From Batillaria attramentaria (Eukaryota > Mollusca > Gastropoda > Batillariidae), in contig JACVVK020000382.1 in assembly GCA_018292915.2 (NCBI GenBank), forward strand, positions 600,001 through 664,000: 64,000 bases of DNA, read 5' to 3'. The notes under the pieces were generated by a model. That model did no database searches. It worked only from the letters and a program-made list of their open reading frames with translations, and was not told the DNA's origin. Numbering within the stretch: position 1 is the first letter of the stretch; the number at the start of each line of letters is the position of its first letter. The translations under genes were made by a program, and so were the position numbers. Below are positions 10,174 through 22,619 of this stretch, piece after piece.

Positions 10174-10993
10174 GTTATTTTTTTTTAGGATTCATCCTCC
10201 GGGGTCCCCAGCCGCCACCGACTCCAACAAGGGGATGCGCGTAATGTCAGCGGGTCTCCAGCTGACGCGCACCAGGGCTACCCAGAAGATATACTCGGAG
10301 GAGTACCCCCGATTGACCCGTTAAGCCACCGCCTTCTACTACACTACCCGGCAGAGAGGACCGCTGTCGTATGACACCAGAACCGGTAACAAAAGACCAT
10401 CGCATGGTGTCCAGCGTCTAACTAACTACTAGGAAGTGCAGTAGGGCAGGACGTGACCAGAGCCGATTGACTAGGCCGGGCCGCCTAGCCTCCTGTCTAG
10501 GAGAATTCAAGGCCAAAGCAGCGTGTTAGCACTACAGGGCGCGACCTGTAGGAGGCCTCAGCTGCCAGGATCCTCTCCTCCTCCGACACAGGTCGCGGAG
10601 CACGGCAAACACTCCGGATCTTAAAAGACCACAGTAAAGAAAAAGGAGCATGGGCTACAAGACTAAAATGGGCCTTGTAGTAAACAGATAAGGTTATTGT
10701 AAAATATATAGGCCTGCAGGACTAAAATGGGCCCTGCAGGTTAGTGTGTAGGGACCAGTCTAACGCTTGTACAATATCTTCTACGAAGATGGTGTCAGAA
10801 CTGGATAAGTGTTAGAACCAGAAAGAACTGTATATCATATCTGATATCACCAGTCTTCTCCGGACAAGATGGCAACTCTTAGCTGGACCCTCGCCTGCGG
10901 CCTGTCTGGTATGGGTAACCCTATCCAGCATAGCCCACAGGGTCAACGGGCCACATACGCCCCCCACCACGAGACGGTGGTTGCCTCGGGGGG

Positions 10994-11006
10994 CCCCCCT
11001 GGGCAG
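10994..11006. other. Target-site duplication, right copy
   Basis: Partner of 4790-4802, with the identical 13 bp. Confidence 0.85.
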
Positions 11007-14000
11007 ACTCCATGGGCTTCTTTTCGTAGCCGACCGCTGGCGTCGCGACTGGTAGATTGAGTGAGTGAGCGAGTGCCCCCACTGGGCAGACTCCATGGGC
11101 TTCTTTTCGTAGCCGACCGCTGGCGTCGCGACTGGTAGATTGAGTGAGTGAGCGAGTGCCCCCACTGGGCAGACTCCATGGGCTTCTTTTCGTAGCAGAC
11201 CGCTGGCGTTGCGACTGGTAGATTGAGTGAGTGAGCGAGTGCCCCCACTGGGCAGACTCCATGGGCTTCTTTTCGTAGCCGACAGCTGACGTTGCGACTG
11301 GTAGATTGAGTGAGTGAGTGAGTGCCCCCACTGGGCAGACTCCATGGGCTTCTTTTCGTACCCGACCGCTGGCGTCGCGACTGGTAGATTGAGTGAGTGA
11401 GCGAGTGCCCCCACTGGGCAGACTCCATGGGCTTCTTTTCGTAGCCGACCGCTGGCGTCGCGACTGGAATATTGAGTGAGTAAGCGAGTGCCCCCACTGG
11501 GCAGACTCCATGGGCTTCTTTTCGTAGCCGACCGCTGGCGTCGCGACTGGTAGATTGAGTGAGTGAGCGAGTGCCCCCACTGGGCAGACTCCATGGGCTT
11601 CTTTTCGTAGCCGACCGCTGGCGTCGCGAATAGTAGATTGAGTGAGTGAGCGAGTGCCCCCACTGGGCAGACTCCATGGGCTTCTTTTCGTAGCAGACCG
11701 CTGGCGTTGCGACTGGTAGATTGAGTGAGTGAGCGAGTGCCCCCACTGGGCAGACTCCATGGGCTTCTTTTCGTAGCCGACAGCTGGCGTTGCAACTGGT
11801 AGATTGAGTGAGCGAGTGCCCCCACTGGGCAGACTCCATGGGCTTCTTTTCGTAGCCGACCGCTGGCGTCGCGACTGGTAGATTGAGTGAGTGAGCGAGT
11901 GCCCCCCCTGGGCAGACTCCATGGGCTTCTTTTCGTAGCCGACCGCTGGCGTCGCGACTGGTAGATTGAGTGAGTGAGCGAGTGCCCCCACTGGGCAGAC
12001 TCCATGGGCTTCTTTTCGTAGCCGACCGCTGGCGTCGCGACTGGTAGATTGAGTGAGTGAGTGAGTGCCCCCCCCCCCCCCTGGGCAGACTCCATGGGCT
12101 TCTTTTCGTAGCCGACCGCTGGCGTCGCGACTGGTAGATTGAGTGAGTGAGTGAGTGCCCCCACTGGGCAGACTCCATGGGCTTCTTTTCGTAGCCGACC
12201 GCTGGCGTCGCGACTGGTATATTGAGTGAGTGAGTGAGTGCCCCCACTGGGCAGACTCCATGGGCTTATTTTCGTAGCCGACCGCTGGCGTCGCGACTGG
12301 TAGATTGAGTGAGTGAGCGAGTGCCCCCCCTGGGCAGACTCCATGGGCTTCTTTTCGTAGCCGACCGCTGGCGTCGCGACTGGTAGATTGAGTGAGTGAG
12401 TGCCCCCCCTGGGCAGACTCCATGGGCTTCTTTTCGTAGCCGACCGCTGGCGTCGCGACTGGTAGATTGAGTGAGTGAGTGCCCCCCCTGGGCAGACTCC
12501 ATGGGCTTCTTTTCGTAGCCGACCGCTGGCGTCGCGACTGGTAGATTGAGTGAGTGAGCGAGTGCCCCCACTGGGCAGACTCCATGGGCTTCTTTTCGTA
12601 GCAGACCGCTGGCCTCGCGACTGGTAGATTGAGTGAGTGAGCGAGTGCCCCCACTGGGCAGACTCCATGGGCTTCTTTTCGTAGCCGACAGCTGGCGTCG
12701 CGACTGGTAGATTGAGTGAGTGAGTGAGTGCCCCCCCTGGGCAGACTCCATGGGCTTCTTTTCGTAGCCGACCGCTGGCGTCGCGACTGGTAGATTGAGT
12801 GAGTGAGCGAGTGCCCCCCCTGGGAAGACTCCATGGGCTTCTTTTCGTAGCCGACCGCTGGCGTCGCGACTGGTAGATTGAGTGAGTGAGTGCCCCCCCT
12901 GGGCAGACTCCATGGGCTTCTTTTCGTAGCCGACCGCTGGCGTCGCGACTGGTAGATTGAGTGAGTGAGTGCCCCCCCTGGGCAGACTCCATGGGCTTCT
13001 TTTCGTAGCCGACCGCTGGCGTCGCGACTGGTAGATTGAGTGAGTGAGTGCCCCCCCTGGGCAGACTCCATGGGCTTCTTTTCGTAGCCGACTGCTGGCG
13101 TCGCGACTGGTAGATGGAGTGAGTGAGTGCCCCCACTGGGCAGACTCCATGGGCTTCTTTTCGTAGCCGACCGCTGGCGTCGCGACTGGTAGATTGAGTG
13201 AGTGAGTGAGTGCCCCCACTGGGCAGACTCCATGGGCTTCTTTTCGTAGCCGACCGCTGGCGTCGCGACTGGTAGATTGAGTGAGTGAGTGAGTGCCCCC
13301 CCTGGGCAGACTCCATGAGCTTCTTTTCGTAGCCGACCGCTGGCGTCGCGACTGGTAGATTGAGTGAGTGAGCGAGTGCCCCCCCTGGGCAGACTCCATG
13401 GGCTTCTTTTCGTAGCCGACCGCTGGCGTCGCGACTGGTAGATTGAGTGAGCGAGTGAGTGCCCCCACTGGGCAGACTCCATGAGCTTCTTTTCGTAGCC
13501 GACCGCTAGCGTCGCGACTGGTAGATTGAGTGAGTGAGTGAGTGCCCCCCCTGGGCAGACTCCATGGGCTTCTTTTCGTAGCCGACCACTGGCGTCGCGA
13601 CTGGTAGATTGAGTGAGTGAGTGAGTGCCCCCACTGGGCAGACTCCATGGGCTTCTTTTCGTAGCCGACCGCTGGCATCGCGACTGGTAGATTGAGTGAG
13701 TGAGTGCCCCCCCTGGGCAGACTCCATGGGCTTCTTTTCGTAGCCGACCGCTGGCGTCGCGACTGGTAGATTGAGTGAGTGAGTGCCCCCACTGGGCAGA
13801 CTCCATGGGCTTCTTTTCGTAGCCGACTGCTGGCGTCGCGACTGGTAGATTGAGTGAGTGAGCGAGTGCCCCCACTGGGCAGACTCCATGGGCTTCTTTT
13901 CGTAGCCGACCGCTGGCGTCGCGACTGGTAGATTGAGTGAGTGAGTGAGTGCCTCCACTGGGCAGACTCCATGGGCTTCTTTTCGTAGCCGACCGCTGGC

Positions 14001-15733
14001 ATCGCGACTGGTAGATTGAGTGAGTGAGTGAGTGCCCCCCCTGGGCAGACTCCATGGGCTTCTTTTCGTAGCCGACCGCTGGCGTCGCGACTGGTAGATT
14101 GAGTGAGTGAGCGAGTGCCCCCCCTGGGCAGACTCCACGGGCTTCTTTTCGTAGCCGACCGCTGGCGTCGCGACTGGTAGATTGAGTGAGTGAGTGAGTG
14201 CCCCCCCTGGGCAGACTCCATGGGCTTCTTTTCGTAGCCGACCGCTGGCGTCGCGACTGGTAGATTGAGTGAGCGAGTGAGTGCCCCCACTGGGCAGACT
14301 CCATGGGCTTCTTTTCGTAGCCGACCGCTGGCGTCGCGACTGGTAGATTGAGTGAGCGAGTGAGTGCCCCCACTGGGCAGACTCCATGAGCTTCTTTTCG
14401 TAGCCGACCGCTAGCATCGCGACTGGTAGATTGAGTGAGTGAGTGAGTGCCCCCCCTGGGCAGACTCCATGGGCTTCTTTTCGTAGCCGACCGCTGGCGT
14501 CGCGACTGGTAGATTGAGTGAGTGAGCGAGTGCCCCCCCTGGGCAGACTCCACGGGCTTCTTTTCGTAGCCGACCGCTGGCGTCGCGACTGGTAGATTGA
14601 GTGAGTGAGTGAGTGCCCCCCCTGGGCAGACTCCATGGGCTTCTTTTCGTAGCCGACCGCTGGCGTCGCGACTGGTAGATTGAGTGAGCGAGTGAGTGCC
14701 CCCACTGGGCAGACTCCATGAGCTTCTTTTCGTAGCCGACCGCTAGCGTCGCGACTGGTAGATTGAGTGAGTGAGTGAGTGCCCCCCCTGGGCAGACTCC
14801 ATGGGCTTCTTTTCGTAGCCGACCACTGGCGTCGCGACTGGTAGATTGAGTGAGTGAGTGAGTGCCCCCACTGGGCAGACTCCATGGGCTTCTTTTCGTA
14901 GCCGACCGCTGGCGTCGCGACTGGTAGATTGAGTGAGTGAGTGCCCCCCCCTGGGCAGACTCCATGGGCTTCTTTTCGTAGCCGACCGCTGGCGTCGCGA
15001 CTGGTAGATTGAGTGAGTGAGTGCCCCCACTGGGCAGACTCCATGGGCTTCTTTTCGTAGCCGACCGCTGGCGTCGCGACTGGTAGATTGAGTGAGTGAG
15101 CGAGTGCCCCCACTGGGCAGACTCCATGGGCTTCTTTTCGTAGCAGACCGCTGGCGTCGCGACTGGTAGATTGATTGAGTGAGTGAGTGAGTGCCTCCAC
15201 TGGGCAGACTCCATGGGCCTCTTTTCGTAGCCGACCGCTGGCGTCGCGACTGGTAGATTGAGTGAGTGAGTGAGTGCCCCCCCTGGGCAGACTCCATGGG
15301 CTTCTTTTCGTAGCAGACCGCTGGCGTCGCGACTGGTAGATTGAGTGAGTGAGTGAGTGCCCCCCCTGGGCAGACTCCATGGGCTTCTTTTCGTAGCCGA
15401 CCGCTGGCGTCGTGACTGGTAGATTGAGTGAGTGAGCGAGTGCCCCCACTGGGCAGACTCCATGGGCTTCTTTTCGTAGCCAACCGCTGGCGTCGCGACT
15501 GGTAGATTGAGTGAGTGAGCGAGTGCCCCCACTGGGCAGACTCCATGGGCTTCTTTTCGTAGCCGACCGCTGGCGTCGCGACTGGTAGATTGAGTGAGTG
15601 AGCGAGTGCCCCCTCTGGGCACACTCCATGGGCTTCTTTTCGTAGCCGACCGCTGGCGTCGCGACTGGTAGATTGAGTGAGTGAGTGAGTGCCCCCACTG
15701 GGCAGACTCCATGGGCTTCTTTTCGTAGCCGAG
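10994..15733. repeat. Homogenised 79/83 bp satellite, right block (~58 units)
   Basis: This is the same unit as at 3825-4802. Units differ mainly in the number and type of GAGT/GAGC tetranucleotides, giving periods of 79 or 83 bp (and occasionally 75), and in 'cccccctggg' versus 'cccactggg'. Left of about 12.4 kb the 83 bp 'gagtgagtgagcgagt' form dominates; 79 bp units are mixed in from about 12.4 kb on. The block ends abruptly at 15733 in A-rich sequence. Minus-strand frames up to 1210 codons long run across it but are repeat artefacts. Confidence 0.95.
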
Positions 15734-16222
15734 TGAAAAAAAAAAATAAAAAAATAAAATAAAACATAAAAAATATTAAAAAAAATATTTAAAAAACAGG
15801 GATAGACGTAGCCATCAGTGATAACGGGGAAAGGAAAAAATTTTTTTAAAAAAACAAATTAAAAAAAAACACAAAAAAACAAAAAAACAGGGATAGCTGT
15901 AGCCATCAGTGATAACGGGGGAAAGAGGATGTTTGGAAAAGTAAAAAAAAACTTCAGCTGTGTGCTAGTCTGCGGTACTTTGATGGCTGCATGTTTGCTT
16001 GCTTGCTTCAGTTGTTGGTTTGAGGGAAGCTGTTCACATTTTCATATAAAAAAGCTTGTGAATTTAGAGAATTTAGGGTGATGGTGGAAGTAGTGGGTTT
16101 TGGAATAGTACATGTAGTAATAAATGAATTCCACATATTTCACTGCTTGCTTGTTGTGTGTTAGTGTCCTTAAGTCTGAAAAGAAACATGTCTCCAGCTT
16201 CCCATGGAGTGATTTGTACAGT
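15734..16222. other. A-rich non-genic stretch with a ~31 bp direct duplication
   Basis: After the satellite comes A/T-rich sequence. The block 'acagggatagacgtagccat' plus 'cagtgataacgggg' near 15797 recurs near 15889 with two changes. The rest is probably the 3' UTR and downstream flank of the minus-strand IAP gene. Confidence 0.5.
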
Positions 16223-16944
16223 TCAGAAGAATGCAACCCTTGTTCTTCTCTGGACGACTGCATCACAGCGGACACACCGATGAGCATGGGATGCACAGGC
16301 AGCGCAGGTAACAATATGACGACAAGGGACAAAAATGATGTCTGCACGTTGCTCAAGACACTGCTGGCACATGGCGTCACTTTGCTCCTGGACGGCAGCC
16401 TGTGTTGCATAATCAGCTGCTGGCGAGGCCTCACCAACGGACTGTGTCATCCTCACAGCTGCAGATCCATACCCTGTCAAAAATGTACAAAAGAATGTAA
16501 TTGGCTCTCTCATCCTCTCTCTAGCACTGAAAAATAAACTACTTCTTTTAGGCGCTTGAAGACGCTTGAAATCTTGAAGACGTCTTTCATTCCCAGCGCT
16601 ATATTTTATACCTGAATGACAAATTTAATTATAACGTGCAAGATTTCCGAATAGTAGTCTACTGGCTGTTGCTGTTGTAATTCTTATATATGTTGAGTAG
16701 TTGTATTTTGATAGGTTCAGTGTTATGTTTACGTAGTTTCTGCTGATGTTCTTGTATACTGGAGTGTCAGAGTCAAGTTCAACCATGTGCGACATTAAAG
16801 TTTTTTTTATTATTATTATTATTATGCCTGTTTCATTTATGTGTACAACCAATTGAAACACAAGAAACTGTCATCAGAAATTTATAACCATTGTATGGCT
16901 AAATCTTTTCCAGTTGAAAAATACAGTTTGTACTTTCTCTCTCA

Positions 16945-17022
<78 letters not shown>

Positions 17023-19870
17023 TTCGCAACATCTGCAGCTGTTTTACACAAGGAGAGTTTAGACTGTAATGTGAGACTTTTTTCTTTATACTCATATACT
17101 GCTCATCTACACCATCAATCAAACTTACCAGAGTTGTTGGTCTGAAGGTGATGTTGTGCTCCATCCACAGTACTCCCCACATGAAGATGCAAGTTGTTCA
17201 TGCTGCTGATGTAAAAGTGTTGGCCTTGATTTCCACTGCCCTGGGGGTTTTGAGCACCTCGGATGGAGTCTTGGGGGCCCACAACAGAAGGGAGGGATGA
17301 GGTCATCAGAAGACTGGGACGTCCAGATGGGTACCCTGTAGCCCGCTGCTGTACAGCCTAAAAGGGTGGGTGGAGTGAGTGTTTGGGAGTTTAACGTCCT
17401 GTTCCACCACAAATACAACCTAAAAGCCCAATACAGGCTTTAGCAGTATCTCAACCCAAGGTTTCTGGTATACATCACATCAGCCTTCTCTCCCATGTGC
17501 CATCTTCTGGGTGGTTGTTTATGGATTCAAGTCCTTTTCCACCACATAAGGGTGATACCTAAGATGTGGCAATGAGGAAGAAGCCAGCACATATATTTGG
17601 CTTCCACCCAGGAATAAAACTCACAGCCAGAGCACTGAAAATCCAACACTCTAACCGCTCAGCTATCCCTGCTCTGTCATCTTCCGGGGTGAGTAATTGC
17701 ACCACAATAAATTTTTCAATCAGTTTTAATCAGTCCATGTGTTTTCCAAAACCAAATTACAGCTGTACTTAAATACTGCTTAAAGATTAATGTTCCAAAA
17801 TGAAATAGGCAGTAGACTATCTACACAAAACATGTAGGGTTTAATTCCGCTTTTACCTCCGCCTGGAGTTCACAGCTCCTTTTACCACCCACAACACTGT
17901 CCACAAAGTCGTCACCGCGAACAAAACGAAGGTAGTCACATGTTGGCCCCCATCTTGCATGGACCTCCGCTGGGTTGTCGGTTGGCTTCCATGATTTCAG
18001 GCCGATTCCACAGAAGAAACATTGGACACAGTCTGCATGCCCTGCGTCATCATCATCAGTAATGATTATTGTTGCTGTTGTTTTCAAAAAGCAAGTAGTA
18101 ATCTGAGTATGAGTCAAAGAGAAGATAAAGTTTTGTAAGAAACTATTCACGTGTATCCACCAGTACTGACAAATTCAGTTCATGCATTTCTGTCAGATGA
18201 CTGAAAAAACACATGCCACCCCCCCCCCCCCCCCAAAAAAAAAAAAACAAAAAAACCAACAACTTTCTGAGTTGGTGGTGTTATCCAAAAACTTGAATGA
18301 AGTAGTATCAGTGTATCAGTTACAAAAACCTGTGTAAAAGAATCCTTGTGTCATCAGGTCGTCTGGGTTTGGAAATCCATTTGTCCAGTGTTGGAATGAC
18401 TGTCGGCGGGCATCAAGCTGTACATAGAGAGGGTACACAGCACCCGACAGGTCAAACCATGCTGTTGGCGGCAGTTGGCTTGAAGCGGGCGGCACTTTGG
18501 TGGATGTGTCTTCAGGTGAAGTGGTGGAGGTTGGGGAAACAGGTAACTCCTCACTGCACACAGCTATTTCATGTGCCACGAAGGAGCTGTCTGATACATC
18601 AGAGACTGGACATTGTGGAAAGAAAGGTACATGTATTAGGACACATATACATGATGTGCACAAAATAAATGAAATATATAACCTCAAAATTGTCTTTTTT
18701 GTGTTTTATATCATTTTAACCCTTTTCTGCATGCCTACCACTGCCACAATGTTATTTCATGCTCCTGCCTAGGGCTGCCGCAGAATTCTGGGTGGACTCA
18801 TTTAAACTGCTGTCACATTTCTTCAATTTTTTTATAGCAGTCATCATAAACTTTGGTGGTGTTTTAGACAAGGCAAAGCAACAGCATTCCGCTGCAGAAT
18901 CCGCGTCTGATTCAGCTTCACTGACACCATCACTGTCAAGGGCGAGCTCCCACAATACACTGTCAGATTTGAGCCATTTTCGCCGGTAAATCACAAAGCC
19001 GCGTGGACCATGCACGAGCACAGCAGAAAGTGAGTTCAAACAAAGGCAGCCAATCACATAAACCTGGATTTGGATGGTGAAAAAGGTGGATCAAGGCGCA
19101 ATTTAGACTGCTAGTGGCCATTACAAGAATACTTGCAGCCTGGCTGTGGCTGCCATTCAACTGTTACGAGTATACTCAGATCCCATCAAAAAAAGGGCTA
19201 AGTTATTATATGGGACAGCTCTTTATTCCTATCCAAACTGTTGGAAAGGTTAACTGCAAATGCTTCTTCCAGAATATGACTGGGGTACCCAGTGAATCAA
19301 ACACTTCTTTCATCTTGACATTGAAAAAACCCTCCAGAACTAAACACAAGATTTGAAACGGAAAGAATCCTTCAATCCTTAAATTATCTGTAATTGTCCG
19401 AGCTTGGGACAAACAGTGTCATCCATACACTAAACACTAGCTAATTGCACAGTTCAGCAGTTAGTTCTTCATTTCTAACCGAACAGTCACAAAGAGAACA
19501 TACCATAGCCAACATCCTCTGCTGAGGCGCCAGACTCAGAATGAGGCCTTCCTGTGTCCAAAGATGAAGCTGACGAAACAGAACCATGTCTGCAGACAAG
19601 TGGACAGTTGGGGGAGATTCTAGCATGAATCTCTTGAGGCTGGTCTCCGCTCTGCCATCCACGATGGGTCACACCACATCTGAAGCATCTCACTGTATCT
19701 GCTGCGCCGGTGTAGTGGAATCCAGCCTTGGCCAAGTGTGTCACAAACACTGGCACTGATTCTGGGAAATTCACAAAGGTGCCGAATCGAGTGAGTTCAT
19801 CTTCAAAGGCTACAGTGGTTCCCAGCTGAACGCCTGAGCATCTTTGACTTTCGTTGTTGGAATCAGCCAT
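16223..19870 (-). CDS. Inhibitor of apoptosis protein (BIRC2/3/7-like): BIR-BIR-RING, 435 aa, five coding exons
   Basis: This is an E3 ubiquitin ligase and caspase or IBM-peptide binder that restrains cell death. The exons, in coding order, are 19870-19504, 18605-18330, 18041-17857, 17357-17129 and 16473-16223. All junctions are GT-AG and phases match (1,1,0,1), summing to 1308 nt. BIR1 has zinc ligands Cys62, Cys65, His82 and Cys89. BIR2 is split across exons 2/3 with Cys222, Cys225, His242 and Cys249. Both follow the CX2CX16HX6C spacing. The C-terminal RING has Cys388, 391, 403, His405, Cys409, 412, 419 and 422, with exact IAP spacing, and ends RTRVAFF. The Ser/Thr/Pro-rich and Gln/Asn-rich linkers carry no CARD or UBA that I can see. 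The start is the first ATG of the open exon; a 5' UTR exon may lie upstream. The closest named relative cannot be settled without alignment. Confidence 0.93.
16939..17019. repeat. (CT)n-(CA)n microsatellite in IAP intron 4
   Basis: A CT run is directly followed by about 30 CA units. It lies between IAP exons 4 and 5. Confidence 0.9.
17366..17690 (-). repeat. Two old SINE fragments in IAP intron 3
   Basis: 17366-17412 ('gggagtttaacgtcctgttccaccac') is the 3' end of the tRNA-headed SINE family seen intact at 61632-61799. 17511-17690 is a more diverged, nearly full copy in the same orientation. It includes the 'tccttttccaccacataagg' block and a decayed tRNA-like head near 17640-17690. Confidence 0.7.
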
Positions 19871-21325
19871 CGACCTTACATTTCCTTGTGGGTTGGTGTT
19901 GGTAAAAGGCAGGGAGAGTAGGAAGGGAGGTGACAGGTGGGAAAGGAAGGGGGCAGGTGGGAGTGGGGAGGGGGAAGGGGACTTGGTAACCTAACAGTTT
20001 CTAAGTGTCCAAACTGAGAGAAAAACTCAAAAGTGTGCACGTTATCTGTGCACACATGAACAAGTAAAACTGAAAAATGTCAAATTTCTCAGAAGGATTT
20101 TCTTGACTGCAAACCTTGAAAGTAGATGAAACCTGTACAAGAAATTAAAGTAAGCACTCATCAGCATTTTACCATATATGGCAGCAAGATCCTCATTAGC
20201 CACTAATTGGCAAAATGATATGCAAATAAAAAGCACTGAAAGTAGAAAACTCTTACAGTCAAGAGTTTGTTGGGATGTCTTAAAAATCTGAAATAATGTG
20301 TAAATCTGAATGAAATGACAAGTTCTGATGTTGCTTGCATTAATATTAGCTTTGTTCAGAAATGTTAAAAATGAAATCTGTACACTCCTGCTATATTCAA
20401 AGTGCATTAGCTGAGAATGTGCAATTACTCTACACCCATGTATATGTGTGTGTTTTATTTGTGGACCAGGGACTCAAGTGAAAACTTGAAATGTGACATG
20501 TCACCTACCTCAATACATGTACCATGCTAATCACTTGCCGTCATTTCTAACGCTCTTCTGGTAGGTTGCACAAGCAGTACATTTTGCGACTGTTTGACCG
20601 CGGACGGTTAATCAAAACTATTCTGTTCTAAAATATACTGTAGCACTTGAATCATTTTTTTCTCTCTATTTCTGCACAGTTCTCGGTGTGTTATGCCAAG
20701 CAGACCGACTGGCAACCCGCCAGTAAATGGCGGAGCGTCTGTTGTCAACACTGACAGCTAGTCGTGTCCACAAGGAGAGGTAAACCCCCTGAGCCAAATG
20801 ACTCTGTCGCCGAAACATTAACGCACAAACGGCCATGCAGAGACAGCTAATGTTCTTTACACTATCTCTGCAATAAAGTATGATTTCTTGCGAATCATAC
20901 ACAACAACAATTTGTGCGTGAAATGGGTCGATGGCGGAGAAAACAGGAAAATTTGTTTACCTTCTGAGGTAGGACTGACCTACTCCGGGACACCTCTCGC
21001 CGCACCGGAAGAGATGGGCACCTACCTGGATACTCAGTGACGAAAGAAACGCACCAAGGCAAAAAGCAATGCCTGAAAACTGACTTTGCAATGGCAAAAT
21101 ACCAAATTAAGGCCCGGTTGATACAACGCATACATACGTTATAATAATAATAATAATAATTTATTGCCACTGATATGTTTCATTGGATAAAACAATAAAA
21201 CATAGGAATGTTGTGTGGTGTCGGATCAAATATCACATGTACAGTCACACAACATAAAACGCACAAGGATCTGCAGAGGACTAAACATACATGCACAATT
21301 AAACATTACTACACATACCTCATAG

Positions 21326-21368
<43 letters not shown>

Positions 21369-21446
21369 GCGCAGCACAAACACACCACATACATACCTTA
21401 GCTTTCCACAAAATCAGCAGCACCAGCACAATCTTAACTGACAAGA
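19871..21446. other. Upstream region of the IAP gene; no recognisable exon
   Basis: Purine-rich low-complexity sequence (19900-19985) and unique sequence. A possible non-coding first exon with a donor-like 'AG|GTAAAC' on the minus strand sits near 20960; this is a guess. A (TAA)n run lies at about 21141-21161 and a (CA)n run at about 21330-21364. Confidence 0.35.
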
Positions 21447-21627
21447 TAAGAGGGTGGGTGGGTGTTTGGGAGTTTAACGTCCTTTTCCACCACATAAGGG
21501 TGATATCAAAGACGGGGCCGGCAACGAGAAAAAAGGCCACAACAAATATTTGGCCCCAGTCGGCGGGACTCACTACCCGAGCATTGAGAGTCCAACGCTC
21601 TATCATTCGGCCACCCCGGCTCCCCCT
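21447..21627 (-). repeat. tRNA-headed SINE, near complete
   Basis: On the minus strand this reads 'gccggggtggccgaatgata', 'gagcgttgga', 'ctggggccaaatatttg', the 'tttgatatcacccttatgtg' block and 'aaggacgttaaactcc', and ends in (ACCC)n. The head resembles a Leu/Ser-type tRNA; the B box is weak. It belongs to the same family as 44602, 61632, 42207 and 35690. Confidence 0.85.
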
Positions 21628-22573
21628 GACAAGATAAGAAGTACTCAACATTAAATACATAAAATACAAAAGCCACAGCATAACTTGACGGCCGGACTGA
21701 ACCCAGATGGCATCACAATCAGATGATAACTGAGATTAACAAGATGAGATTGGTAATATTGATTCTAAGAGTTCCGACTAAATATGGAGCGATCACAGCC
21801 TGGTGCTTGTTACTGACAACGGCAGAATAATATGTGCTTGAAGTAGTGTACCATTTGTGTTGACGGCCGAAGCCGCGGGCACTACTGCATGTGCCAGTGC
21901 GGGCTACGGACATGTTTTTCGGCTACCACGAGCCACACTCCAAGTACCTCGGCGATACCATCAGTTACAGATCCGCTGGTTAGTTCAGACTTCAGAAGGA
22001 ATCAGCATATCCGGCAAAAGATCTGTGCCTAGGCTTTTAAACTTTTTTTTTTTTTAATGGATTGGCAGCAGTTCGGTTACAGAGGTCCCTAACCGGCAAG
22101 CTCTGACCAGTCTTGCAACTGTACGGTGTGGGCCCACTTAACCCAACAGGTCATGCACAAAACTGATGCAGCCGTTCAGGCTAGAGACTGTCAGTGACGT
22201 GCAGCAAGGTTTTGCCAAGGGAAATTCAGGACCATTCCGGCCCGGCCATCAGTGCCGGCTTTTTAAGACTTTTTTAAGACTGTGACTGAAGCGGCGGCCA
22301 GCCCTAGCAATAAGACAGAGGCCGGGATTTGACGTCCCCGGCTTCCCCTGGTCTATAAGACCAACGCAGCCTGGTCAACATCAGTCCCCAGCACGCAGTG
22401 ATCGGTTACGGAGAGTTTTCCCGTCCGGGACTGAAAATCACGACTGACTGGAACGCACTGACTCCCCGAGGTAGTGGTGACAGTGGTAGTGGTTGACTGT
22501 TATTGCCGTTTATTGGAGGGGGGAGGGGGGTGTCTGCAGTTTGGACAGTTTCCATAAATCCTAGTCCGTAGAA

Positions 22574-22576
<3 letters not shown>

Positions 22577-22611
<35 letters not shown>
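22577..22611. repeat. (GT)n microsatellite
   Basis: About 17 GT units at the 3' side of the degenerate LINE. Confidence 0.9.
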
Positions 22612-22613
<2 letters not shown>

Positions 22614-22619
22614 TTTGGG

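Larger units (their letters stand above)
4803..10993 (-). mobile_element. I-like non-LTR retrotransposon (LINE), 6.19 kb, inserted in the satellite
   Basis: Reading on the minus strand, the element has a ~820 bp 5' leader (10993-10174), an ORF1 with CCHC knuckles, an ORF2 with endonuclease, reverse transcriptase and RNase H, and a short 3' UTR. It ends in a TAAC-type tetranucleotide tail (plus strand 'ttagttagttagtta' from 4803). There are no long terminal repeats. A 13 bp target-site duplication flanks it. An RNase H domain after the RT places it in the I superfamily (I/Nimb-like) rather than CR1 or RTE; the clade is inferred from domain order. The unbroken 3.7 kb ORF2 and perfect duplication suggest a young insertion. 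Confidence 0.93.

Noticed and set aside
10994..15733. CRISPR-like array
   Set aside because: Units are contiguous tandem copies without unique spacers, in an animal genome.
10812..15767. Very long minus-strand open frames (up to 1210 codons) that look like repeat proteins
   Set aside because: They lie in a satellite whose unit lacks stops in all frames; all three frames are equally open and the unit length is not a multiple of three. No promoter, splice or start context supports a gene. Kept as a finding, not as a CDS.
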